NCBI GenBank assembly: GCA_905214865.1
Contig: CAJMNO010000006.1
Location: forward strand, 1-64,000
Origin: an uncultured bacterium
GTDB taxonomy: Bacteria > Actinomycetota > Coriobacteriia > Coriobacteriales > Atopobiaceae
DNA: 64,000 bases
Direction of reading: 5' to 3'
Made by a program: the position numbers and the translations under genes. Under the pieces are notes generated by a model, which was not told the DNA's origin, ran no database searches, and saw only the letters and a list, made by a program, of their open reading frames with translations. Position 1 is the stretch's first letter; the number at the start of each line of letters is the position of its first letter. Below, piece after piece: positions 17,389 to 24,830 of this stretch.

Positions 17389-17560
17389 TGCTGAGAAAAC
17401 GCGAGTTGTGGCAATTGGAGACGGACGCTCGCGCCGCTATGACGGGATTCTGCTGAGAAAACGCGATCTGTGGCAATAAAGGGCCGGCGACGATTGCCAC
17501 AACTCGAGATTCCTCAGTTGTTCGGGCGCGCGGATTGCCACAACTCAAGATTCCTCAGCA
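17389..17560. repeat. Four 24-27-bp repeats, two direct then two inverted (family 2)
   Basis: Forward copies TGCTGAGAAAACGCGAGTTG... (17389-17415) and TGCTGAGAAAACGCGATCTG... (17451-17477), each ending TGTGGCAAT; reverse copies ATTGCCACAACTCGAGATTC... (17493-17516) and the same with CTCAAG (17534-17560), ending CTCAG. The order is two forward then two reverse. The distal copy supplies the last codons and stop region of idi. Two more copies occur at 50972-51040. No other gene is seen between comF and idi (17142-17513). Confidence 0.8.
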
Positions 17561-18074
17561 CCATGGGGGCTGCGGTGATGAACCAGGCGGCAAACGAGCC
17601 GGGGTCGCGGGCGAGCTCGCCCGCGAGGTCGTCGGCGAAGGCCCAGCGCACGTCCATGACCTCGTCGGGGTTTGGCCGCACGTCGCCGTCGTACTCCCCC
17701 ACCATCACGTGGTCGTACTCGTACTCGGCGAGCCCGTTGGCAAAGGGCGCATAGTACACGAACGAGCCCACCTCGTGGCAGACGACGCCCGTGACCCCCA
17801 GCTCCTGGGCGAGGCGGCGCTCGACCGCCTGGGGGAGAGACTCGCCCACACGCGGGTGCGAGCAGCACGAGTTGGCCCACAGCCCCCCGGAGTGGTACTT
17901 CCCCAACGCCCTGCGCTGGAGGAGCAGCTGCGTCCTGCCGTCCACGTGCCGCCAGAGGAACACGGAGAACGCCCGGTGGAGGAGGTGGCGGCGATGGCAG
18001 TCGAGCTTCTCCGCCTGGCCCACCGGCTGGTCGAGGACGTCTACGAGGACCAGGAGGTCGTCTCCCCCCGCCAT
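17514..18074 (-). CDS. idi: Isopentenyl-diphosphate delta-isomerase, type I
   Basis: A Nudix-fold isomerase of about 186 residues that converts isopentenyl to dimethylallyl diphosphate. Seen: LHRAFSVFLW, LLLQRRALGKYHSGGLWANS, the catalytic-Cys motif CCSHPR, ERRLAQELG and FVYYAPFANGLAEYEYDHV with the catalytic Glu. GGAGGTG precedes ATG 18074. It is the last gene of the merR-ubiD-transporter-ubiX-idi run, 40 bases after ubiX. Because UbiX uses a dimethylallyl donor to build prenyl-FMN, a supply role is likely (inference). The last ~13 residues (NLELWQSARPNN) are encoded by a dispersed 27-bp repeat, so the C-terminus has probably been altered by repeat insertion. Confidence 0.92.
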   Translation of the reverse strand: MAGGDDLLVLVDVLDQPVGQAEKLDCHRRHLLHRAFSVFLWRHVDGRTQLLLQRRALGKYHSGGLWANSCCSHPRVGESLPQAVERRLAQELGVTGVVCHEVGSFVYYAPFANGLAEYEYDHVMVGEYDGDVRPNPDEVMDVRWAFADDLAGELARDPGSFAAWFITAAPMVLRNLELWQSARPNN

Positions 18075-18114
18075 GGTCCCACCTCCCGTCGTGACCGCCC
18101 GGGCAGGCACTGCC

Positions 18115-18675
18115 CTACCCCTGCCAGGGGACGAAGCGGTCGTAGTCGATGCCAAACTGCATGAGTACCTTGCCGACCACGTGGTCAACCTGCTGCTGCG
18201 TGGTCTCGCACCCATTGTAGAAGGTGAGCATGGGCGGGACGATGGAATAGCCGTCCTCGGCCGCTCGCAGGAGGTTGCGGCAGTGACTGCGGTTGAGGGG
18301 CATCTCTCGCGGGACCAGGACGACACGGCGCCCCTCCTTCATGCACACGTCCGCGGCCCTCACGAGGAGGTCGTCGTCGTAGGAGTTGACCATGGCCGAG
18401 AGGCTCTTCATGCTGCACGGGGCCACGATCATGCCGTCGGTCCGGTACGAGCCGCTCGAGATGGGGGCGGCCAGGTCTCGGTTGTCGTAGGTAACGTCCG
18501 CGAGGGCCTCGACCTGCTCCATGGAGAGGCCGGTCTCCCTGCCGAAGATGACCTTGGCCCCCTCGCTCACGACGAGGTGGGTCTGGACGTCCTCCACCCC
18601 CGCAAGCGCCTGCAGGACCCGATACCCAATCTGGACGCCCGTGGCGCCGCTGATGCCGACGATGATCTTGCGCAT
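18115..18675 (-). CDS. ubiX: UbiX-family flavin prenyltransferase
   Basis: About 186 residues. UbiX joins a dimethylallyl group to reduced FMN, giving prenyl-FMN, the cofactor of UbiD decarboxylases. The family start MRKIIVGISGATGVQIGYRV, the SSGSYRTDGMIVAPCSMKSL segment and RRVVLVPREMPLNRSHCRNL with the conserved Arg-Glu-Pro loop are present, as is PPMLTFYN. GAGGAG precedes ATG 18675. It lies between the DASS transporter and idi on the same strand as ubiD, so cofactor synthesis and use are genetically linked. Confidence 0.93.
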   Translation of the reverse strand: MRKIIVGISGATGVQIGYRVLQALAGVEDVQTHLVVSEGAKVIFGRETGLSMEQVEALADVTYDNRDLAAPISSGSYRTDGMIVAPCSMKSLSAMVNSYDDDLLVRAADVCMKEGRRVVLVPREMPLNRSHCRNLLRAAEDGYSIVPPMLTFYNGCETTQQQVDHVVGKVLMQFGIDYDRFVPWQG

Positions 18676-18803
18676 ATGGACTCCTCGGTCCGCATGAAAG
18701 CCAGTTACAAATGAAGCGGGGCCCCACGGCTGGAATGCAGCCCGGGACCCCGCAGCCCCGCGGGGCCGCCCGCCCAGGGCGGACGGCTCCCAAGGGAAGC
18801 CTG

Positions 18804-20192
18804 TTACATCAGGCCGAGCATGTGGAACCAGGCGGCCTCCACGAGCACGACGATGAAGACCACGACGGTGAGGGGGATACCCATGCGCATGGCCTCCTTG
18901 GAGCTGTAGCCGGCGGCGTCCTCGCCCTCGCCAACCAGGATCGCAAGGTTGTGGAAGGGCAGGATGTAGTGGATGTTGATGGCGGAGAAGACCATCATGC
19001 TCACGGCGATGGGGCTGATGGACGTACCCGAGGTGAACGCCAGGAACGCCGGGACGCAGATGCCCAGGACCGCCATGACCGAGCCCATGAACATGTGGAT
19101 GATCACGGTGATGGCGGCGATCAGGAGCGCGAGAACGAAGATGTTGCTGGGGACGGAGCTGGGAAGGACCACGTTGGCGATCCACTGGTTCATGCCCGTT
19201 GCGCTGCCCACGGTACCGATGCCCATGGCGGCGGTGAGGAACACGAGCGTGTTGATGGGCACGGAGTTCCAGGTGGACGGGGTGAGGACCTCGCCGATGA
19301 CGGGGAGCGCCATGGCCGCGCCCACGATGAGGGTCACGAAGCCGATGTTGAAGCCGGTGATGGACTCGGTGAGCCAGAGCGCGATGGCGATGACGAGCCA
19401 CACGACGACGCGCTTCTCCTTGGTGCTGACGGGGCCGAGTGCCTCCTGGCGCTCCCTGACCTCGTCGAAGTCGATGGTCATCTCACGCTCGGGCTTGAAG
19501 AGGCGCAGCCCCAGGAAGAGCGTGCAGAGCGTGGCGACGAGCATGGGCACCGACATGTAGAAGAACCACTGGATGAACGAGACGCCGTCCTTGGCGTACG
19601 AGGCGACGAGGGGGTTGAGCGTTGCGTCGCCGGTGAGGAAGAACATGGACCCGGGCGCGGCGGCGGCGAAGGTGAGGAAGCCGACCTTGACCTTGTCCGC
19701 CTTGGACATCTTGGCGGCGTCGCAGATGGCGATCATGACCGCGAGGATCATGAACGCGCGCGGGAAGGGGTGCGGGATGATCAGCGAGAGGATGAAGGTG
19801 AGTGCGAAGATGCTGATCACGAGCGACTTCCAGTCGCGCACGAACTTGATCGCGAACCAGTAGGCGATCCTCTCGCCCAGGCCCGACTCCTTGACCGCAG
19901 CCGCGATGAGGTAGGCGCCGATGACCATCCACATCTGCATCTTGGTCCACGAGGCGAACACCGTCTCGGCGTCCGAGGTGCCGGTGAGGATGAGGAGCGA
20001 GAGGTAGATGGCCGAGACGTACGCGGGCTGGGCGACGCCGCAGGCCCACCACACGACGGTCATGAGCGTGAGGGCGAGGCAGTGCTGGCCCTGCGCGCTG
20101 ATCTCGCCGAGCGCGCTCAGGGGCGCGACCCACACGGTCGCGAGGACGACGAGGCCGGCGAACAGGCCGACGGTCTTCTTGTTGAGTTTCAC
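18804..20192 (-). CDS. DASS (SLC13)-family anion transporter
   Basis: A 462-residue membrane protein with about 11-12 helices, of the divalent anion:Na+ symporter family (dicarboxylate/citrate/sulfate carriers). Helices such as LFAGLVVLATVWVAPLSAL, MWMVIGAYLIAAAVKESGLG and VFLTAAMGIGTVGSATGMNQ are seen, along with SNT-like motifs at the helix tips (TLNPLVASYAKDG). Set between ubiD and ubiX, it is the likely importer of the carboxylic acid decarboxylated by UbiD. The substrate is unknown. The 3' flank contains GC-rich hairpins (18714-18790). Confidence 0.87.
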   Translation of the reverse strand: MKLNKKTVGLFAGLVVLATVWVAPLSALGEISAQGQHCLALTLMTVVWWACGVAQPAYVSAIYLSLLILTGTSDAETVFASWTKMQMWMVIGAYLIAAAVKESGLGERIAYWFAIKFVRDWKSLVISIFALTFILSLIIPHPFPRAFMILAVMIAICDAAKMSKADKVKVGFLTFAAAAPGSMFFLTGDATLNPLVASYAKDGVSFIQWFFYMSVPMLVATLCTLFLGLRLFKPEREMTIDFDEVRERQEALGPVSTKEKRVVVWLVIAIALWLTESITGFNIGFVTLIVGAAMALPVIGEVLTPSTWNSVPINTLVFLTAAMGIGTVGSATGMNQWIANVVLPSSVPSNIFVLALLIAAITVIIHMFMGSVMAVLGICVPAFLAFTSGTSISPIAVSMMVFSAINIHYILPFHNLAILVGEGEDAAGYSSKEAMRMGIPLTVVVFIVVLVEAAWFHMLGLM

Positions 20193-20211
20193 GAACCAAT
20201 CCTTCCCTTGG

Positions 20212-20236
20212 GGCGCGGGCGGGATGCGCCCGCGCC
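20212..20236 (-). promoter_or_regulatory. Hairpin between ubiD and the DASS transporter gene
   Basis: Perfect 10-bp stem (GGCGCGGGCG and complement) with a 5-base loop, in the 63-base gap of the operon just upstream of the transporter start. It may protect or process the mRNA between the two genes; no U-tract follows. Confidence 0.4.
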
Positions 20237-20255
20237 ACGTCGAGGCTTGCGGGTA

Positions 20256-21734
20256 CTAGGCCTGGAGCTCCTTGGCCCACTTCTGCTTGTCGATCTCGAG
20301 GAACTTGCTGCGCTGGAAGTTGTCCTTGAGGTCGAAGGGCACAGTGCAGTCGAAGATCGCCTTGCACGCGATGCCGTGGAAGCGGATGGAGGAATCCATC
20401 GCGGGGTCGTTGGAGGGGTCGAGCACGTGGCAGTGGCAGCCGGGGATCGCGATGAGGTCACGGTCGGCCTGGAAGCGCGTGGTCATGGCCCACATGACGT
20501 CGTTCATGTCGAAGATGTCGATGTCCTCGTCCACCAGGAACACGTGCTTGAGCTCGCTGAACGCCGAGAAGGCGAGCATCGCTGCGTTGCGCTGGCGGCC
20601 CTCATCGTTCTTGCTGCTCTTCTTGAACTGCAGGATCGCGACGAACTTGCCGCCGCCGCAGGGCGCCGCGTGGACGTTGAGCAGGCGGCCGGGGATGGCG
20701 GTCTCGACCATCTTGTAGATGGACGCCTCGGTGGGGATGCCCGCCATGGAGACGTGCTCGTGGGACGGCCCGATGCAGGACTGCATGATGGGATGCTCGC
20801 GGTGCGTGACGGCGGTGATCTTGATCACGGGCAGCGCGGGCTTGGCGTCGCCGGTGTAGCCCGGGAACTCGGGCATGGCCTTGCCGGTGTTGGAGTTGAC
20901 GTCCTCGCGGATGGTCTTGTCGTGCAGCAGGTAGCCCTCGAGCACGTACTCGGCGTTGGCGATGCACTTCTCGGGAACGGTGAGGCAGTTGGCCAGCTCA
21001 ACGGGTCGGTTGCGGATGGCGCCTGCGATCTGCAGCTCGTTGTAGCCGAGCGGCGTCGTGGGGGCCTCGAAGCCTGCGGACATGTAGACCGCGGGGTCAA
21101 GGCCGATGGAGATGGAGATGGGCATGTCCTTGCCCTCGGCCTTCCAGCGGTCAAAGAACGCGCCCAGGTGACGGCTGCCCGGGGTGATCCACATGCCCAG
21201 CTCGTCCTTGGACTCGATGCAGAGGCGGTGGATCGTGACGTCGGAGGTGCCGTTCTCGGGGTCATGCCCCATGCACAGGCCCATGGTGATGTAGGGGCCG
21301 GCGTCCTCGGGGGTGTTGGTGGGGGCGGGCACGAGGGTGCGCAGGTCGAAGTCGGGGTCGGTGGCCTTGTGCACGACCTCCTGGCAGTCGATGTGCTTGC
21401 CCTCCTCGATCATCACCGGCGGGATGGTGTGCTGCAGCTTCTTGCCCATCTCGAGGCCCAGGTGCTCCTCGTCCATGCCGATGAGCTGCGAGACGCGCTT
21501 GCGGCTCGCGAGCATGCCGATCACGACCTTGGCGTCGGGGAAGCCCTTCACGTTGTTGAAGAGCATCGCGGGGCCCTCCTTGGTCGGGCGCATGACCGTT
21601 CCGCCCGCGCCGACGTAGCGGTAGACGCCGGAGACCTCCGCGTCGGGGTCGACCTCGGTGTCCGTGGTCAGCAGCTGGCCCTGCTCTCCCTCAAGGAACT
21701 CGAGCGCGCTTCTCAGGTCGTGAATCTCTGCCAT
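20256..21734 (-). CDS. UbiD-family prenyl-FMN-dependent decarboxylase
   Basis: A 492-residue UbiD protein, which reversibly decarboxylates aromatic or unsaturated acids using prenyl-FMN. Family landmarks: LRSALEFLEGEQGQL near the start, DVTIHRL (cofactor-binding), SRHLGAFFDRW, EYVLEG with the catalytic-type Glu followed by MPEFPGYTG, and VDEDIDIFDMNDVMWAMTTR plus PGCHCHVLDPS near the end. The sequence resembles the hydroxyarylic-acid decarboxylase group more than the short ubiquinone UbiD, but substrate assignment (gallate, protocatechuate, vanillate or other) is not possible by eye. First structural gene after the MerR regulator, with transporter, ubiX and idi behind it. GGAGGG precedes the ATG. 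Confidence 0.9.
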   Translation of the reverse strand: MAEIHDLRSALEFLEGEQGQLLTTDTEVDPDAEVSGVYRYVGAGGTVMRPTKEGPAMLFNNVKGFPDAKVVIGMLASRKRVSQLIGMDEEHLGLEMGKKLQHTIPPVMIEEGKHIDCQEVVHKATDPDFDLRTLVPAPTNTPEDAGPYITMGLCMGHDPENGTSDVTIHRLCIESKDELGMWITPGSRHLGAFFDRWKAEGKDMPISISIGLDPAVYMSAGFEAPTTPLGYNELQIAGAIRNRPVELANCLTVPEKCIANAEYVLEGYLLHDKTIREDVNSNTGKAMPEFPGYTGDAKPALPVIKITAVTHREHPIMQSCIGPSHEHVSMAGIPTEASIYKMVETAIPGRLLNVHAAPCGGGKFVAILQFKKSSKNDEGRQRNAAMLAFSAFSELKHVFLVDEDIDIFDMNDVMWAMTTRFQADRDLIAIPGCHCHVLDPSNDPAMDSSIRFHGIACKAIFDCTVPFDLKDNFQRSKFLEIDKQKWAKELQA

Positions 21735-21759
21735 GTTGTCCCTCCTGCACGTCGCGTAT

Positions 21760-21784
21760 GGGGTGGGGATGACTTCCCCACCCC
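21760..21784 (-). promoter_or_regulatory. Leader hairpin of the ubiD transcript
   Basis: Perfect 10-bp stem (GGGGTGGGGA and complement) with a 5-base loop, 26 bases upstream of the ubiD start codon. There is no U-run, so it is not a classical terminator; it could stabilise the message or affect initiation. Confidence 0.45.
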
Positions 21785-21797
21785 CGTTTCGGCACGA

Positions 21798-21835
21798 GGG
21801 TAGAAGTGTGTTGCAACTATCAAGTCAAGCACATT
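21798..21835 (-). promoter_or_regulatory. Candidate MerR-type promoter of the ubiD operon
   Basis: On the minus strand TTGACT is followed by an over-long spacer (about 18-19 bases) containing the palindrome GTTGCAAC and then a TCTACC/TTCTAC -10-like box. Long spacers with a central dyad are typical of MerR-activated promoters, and a MerR gene lies immediately upstream. The exact boundaries are inferred. Confidence 0.4.
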
Positions 21836-21893
21836 TTTCCCAAATGGCTTGGAATTGGCTGGGGAGAGGGACGCTGGCGGACGCGGCGGAGGC

Positions 21894-22736
21894 CTATCCC
21901 TCCGGCAGCACGGGAATCTCGAGCCTGCAGAGGTCCGCGTGGTGCTCCTCGTTGTAGAAGGCCGAGTCCAGCACGCAAAGGTCGAAGACGTCGCCGCACG
22001 GCACGAGGCCCCTCTCGCCCATCCAGTCGAGGAGCTTCCTCACCGGCTCCCAGTCGTAGGGCATCGCCACCTTGTACATGGTCACGTACTCGCCCTCCGG
22101 GAGGGTGACCATGGTGGCCCCGGGCACGTCCCGCCCGTTGGGGACCAGCACGATGCTGCCCGCCCCGTCGAGGGGATTCGGCGTGCCCTGGCTCGCCGCG
22201 CGCAGGACGGACCCAAACCCCATGGAGGGGAGCATCCCCGCATCGAGCAGCTTCCCCCAGGCGCCCATGAGGGCAAGGTGCAGCTTCATCACGTCCATGT
22301 CCCCCTCGGGGTAGGGCGAGAAGATCGCCTTGCGCTGCGGGAGCCACTCCACCCGGGGCAGGTTGACCGAGCGCGCCTTGGTCGCGGAGTGGGAGAAGAG
22401 CTCGCCCAGCTGACGCACCTCGCTCAGCTGCTCCTGGAGCCGCTCGATCTGGGACTGGATGGCATCCTCGCGCTGGAGGAGGAGCTCGATGACGCCGTCG
22501 ACCGAGCGGTCGCGCATGAAGGCGCCTATCTGGGCGAGGGGGACGCCCATCTCCTTGAGCAGGCAGATGAGCCTGAGCTGCGGAATCTGGCCGATGCTGT
22601 AGTAGCGGTAGCCGGACTCGCTCACGTACGCGGGCTTGAGCAGGCCGTTCTTGTCGTAGAGGATGAGCGTCTGGCGCGAGATGCCGTTGAGGGCGGCCAT
22701 CTCGCTGATCTTGACGAGCCCCTTGCGGTCTTCCAT
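21894..22736 (-). CDS. MerR-family regulator with C-terminal effector domain
   Basis: About 280 residues. Residues ~8-75 are the MerR winged helix (KISEMAALNGISRQTLILYD, ESGYRYYSIGQIPQLRLICL), followed by a dimer coiled coil (LLQREDAIQSQIERLQEQLS) and a C-terminal domain resembling GyrI/effector-binding regulators such as BmrR. ATG 22736 is chosen six bases after GGAGG; a GTG two codons earlier is part of that ribosome site. It is upstream of and co-directional with ubiD, so it probably senses the aromatic substrate and activates the operon. No ligand can be named. Confidence 0.85.
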   Translation of the reverse strand: MEDRKGLVKISEMAALNGISRQTLILYDKNGLLKPAYVSESGYRYYSIGQIPQLRLICLLKEMGVPLAQIGAFMRDRSVDGVIELLLQREDAIQSQIERLQEQLSEVRQLGELFSHSATKARSVNLPRVEWLPQRKAIFSPYPEGDMDVMKLHLALMGAWGKLLDAGMLPSMGFGSVLRAASQGTPNPLDGAGSIVLVPNGRDVPGATMVTLPEGEYVTMYKVAMPYDWEPVRKLLDWMGERGLVPCGDVFDLCVLDSAFYNEEHHADLCRLEIPVLPEG

Positions 22737-22877
22737 GGGCACCTCCGGTGCGTGGCGGCTTGCGTGGGAGAGACACCACAGAACTGTATTGCAGCTTCAC
22801 AGTTGGGTGCCATTCAGGTTTGCCACTGCTCCCGAAAAGGCATCGCCGGAGGCGGCGGCCTTCGCGGCCACCGGTGC

Positions 22878-23900
22878 CTAGAGCGAGAGGAACGACCGCG
22901 CGTTGTCCCAGAGCGCATCGTACGTGCGCTGGCGGGGGGCGGTCCCGGCATCCTCCCTCACCTGGGCGAGGCTTGCGGCGGAGAAGGCGACCATGGCCTC
23001 CTCGCACTCCTCCCCGCGCAGGGGGACGGGGGCCATGTACGGGGAGTCCGTCTCCGAGAGAATCAGCCGCTCGGGGCACTCGGCCGCCGCCTGGCGGATG
23101 TCGTCGCTCGAGCGGAACGTCTCGGCGCCGCCGAACGCGACGTGCGAGCCAAGCTCCACGAACGGCGCCATGACCTCGGGCCCCTGCGTGAAGCAGTGGA
23201 GGTCGCAGCCGCGTCGCGGGACGCCGTCCTCGCGCAGGACGCGGGCGACGAGGGTGTGCGCCGTGACGGCCTCGTCGTCCCGGGCGTCGCGAACGTGCAG
23301 CTCGACGGGGAGGTCGCGCTCGCGAGCCACGCGGAGCTGGTCGCGCAGGGCACGCTCCTGGGGCTCGGGCGGGACGTCGGAGTACGGGCCGAGGTCCACG
23401 CCTATCTCGCCCACGCCCACGCAGCGAGGGGAGTCGAGCAGGAGCGAGAACCTCTCCCCCACCGACGGGTCGTCCAGGTAGTCGACGGCACCGTACGGGT
23501 GGACCCCCGCGACGATCCACACGTTGTCGAGCAGCTGGGGCAGGCCGGGCCGGGCCGGGAACTCGGGCGGGACCAGGCCGATGGAGGCGTACCTGTCGAG
23601 CATCCCGCGCGCCTCGCCCACCTTGGCCTCGAACCAGTCCAGGAACCTCGGGACGTCCCGGACGTCGTCCGCCGGGTCGACCGGGACCACGAGGAGCCTC
23701 ACCCCCGCGAGGGCCGCCCGCGCCAGGGCGTTGGCGGCTTCGTGCTCGCGGAACACCGTGAGGTGCCCGTGGGTGTCGGCAAGCGGCGCGAGGGGTGCGG
23801 GGCACTCCACGGCCCGGCCGCGCACGTCGTGGAACAGCGAGCCGTCCTCCCAGGTGAGCGCGTCGAGCCGGAAGGAGCTGAGGGAGTGCCTCCCGCTCAT
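22878..23900 (-). CDS. tatD: TatD-family metal-dependent hydrolase/DNase
   Basis: A 340-residue TIM-barrel hydrolase, longer than the usual ~260 because of an N-terminal extension and inserts. Metal-ligand motifs are present: DTHGHL, GEIGVDLGPYSD, the ELHVRDARDD segment, LHCFTQG and ETDSPYMAPVPLRG. TatD proteins act as 3'-5' DNA/RNA exonucleases in DNA repair. The ATG overlaps the rsmA stop by four bases (ATGA), so the two are translationally coupled at the end of the metG operon. Confidence 0.87.
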   Translation of the reverse strand: MSGRHSLSSFRLDALTWEDGSLFHDVRGRAVECPAPLAPLADTHGHLTVFREHEAANALARAALAGVRLLVVPVDPADDVRDVPRFLDWFEAKVGEARGMLDRYASIGLVPPEFPARPGLPQLLDNVWIVAGVHPYGAVDYLDDPSVGERFSLLLDSPRCVGVGEIGVDLGPYSDVPPEPQERALRDQLRVARERDLPVELHVRDARDDEAVTAHTLVARVLREDGVPRRGCDLHCFTQGPEVMAPFVELGSHVAFGGAETFRSSDDIRQAAAECPERLILSETDSPYMAPVPLRGEECEEAMVAFSAASLAQVREDAGTAPRQRTYDALWDNARSFLSL

Positions 23901-24826
23901 GCGAACGCCCCCTCGCCGAGCTCCCGGGCGAGGACGACGAAGTCTGCGGTCGAGAGCCGCTCCGCCCGGACGGTCGGCTCGATCCCCGCGTGCGAGAACG
24001 CCTCGTCGAGGGCCGCCTTGTCAAACCCCGAGGAGGACATGGAGTTGCGGATGGTCTTGCGGCGCTGTGCGAAGGCGGCGTCAATCACGCGCGCCGTCGC
24101 CTCGAGCATGGAGGGCGAGAGGTGCTCCCCCGTCTGCGGGTCCAGGGCCGGCCTGCGGTCGATGCGCACCACGGCGCTCTGCACGTGCGGGGGCGGGAGG
24201 AAGTTGCCCGGCCCCACCTCGAAGCACCCCGTGACCGTGCCGTACAGCCCGAGCTTGGCCGTGTAGGCGCCGTAGTCGCGCCCGCCCGGGGTCGCCGCGA
24301 TGCGGTCGGCGACCTCTGCCTGCACCATCACGACCTCGCGGTGCACGTGGGGCATGGTCTCGAGCGTACGCAGGATGATGGTGGCGGCGACCTGGTACGG
24401 GAGGTTGCTCACGAGCTTGGTTGGCCTTGGGGAGGGAAGCGGCCTGCCCAGCCGGGAGACCGCCTGGGCGAGGTCGTCCTCCCCCACCCCCAGGGCGTCG
24501 CCCATGAGGAGGGCGAACCGCTCCGAGTCGCGGGCGCACGTGCTCTGGAGCACGGGCTCGAGCGACCGGTCCGCCTCCACCGAGCACACCGCGCCCGCAA
24601 GCGGGAGCAGCGCCACGGTGAGGGTGCCGATGCCCGGCCCCACCTCGAAGACCACGTCGTCCTCGCCCAGCTGGGCGAGGTCCAGGATCGAGGCGATGAC
24701 CGAGTCGCTCACCAGGAAGTTCTGGCCAAGCCGATGCTTTGCCCCATGGCCAAACTCCTCCAGCACCAGACGGGTCTGGCGCGGGTTGGCGAGCCAGGAG
24801 CAGGGCCTGTCGCCGGCGTCCGCCAC
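23897..24826 (-). CDS. rsmA: 16S rRNA (adenine1518/1519-N6)-dimethyltransferase
   Basis: About 309 residues. RsmA (KsgA) dimethylates two adenines in the 3' hairpin of 16S rRNA during late 30S assembly, using S-adenosylmethionine. Seen: HRLGQNFLVSD (31-41), VFEVGPGIGTLT (motif I, 59-70), SVEADRSLEPVL (motif II), and LVSNLPYQVAATI (motif IV, NLPY). The GTG start at 24826 sits just before the conserved N-terminus and overlaps the metG stop region; upstream in-frame sequence is low complexity. metG-rsmA-tatD form one operon. Confidence 0.93.
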   Translation of the reverse strand: MADAGDRPCSWLANPRQTRLVLEEFGHGAKHRLGQNFLVSDSVIASILDLAQLGEDDVVFEVGPGIGTLTVALLPLAGAVCSVEADRSLEPVLQSTCARDSERFALLMGDALGVGEDDLAQAVSRLGRPLPSPRPTKLVSNLPYQVAATIILRTLETMPHVHREVVMVQAEVADRIAATPGGRDYGAYTAKLGLYGTVTGCFEVGPGNFLPPPHVQSAVVRIDRRPALDPQTGEHLSPSMLEATARVIDAAFAQRRKTIRNSMSSSGFDKAALDEAFSHAGIEPTVRAERLSTADFVVLARELGEGAFA

Positions 24827-24830
24827 CGCG

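Noticed and set aside
18711..21803. A 1030-codon plus-strand open frame across ubiX, the transporter and ubiD
   Set aside because: Antisense shadow of three well-supported genes; its translation is Asp/His/Arg/Gly-rich with no family motif, a common effect of high GC third positions.
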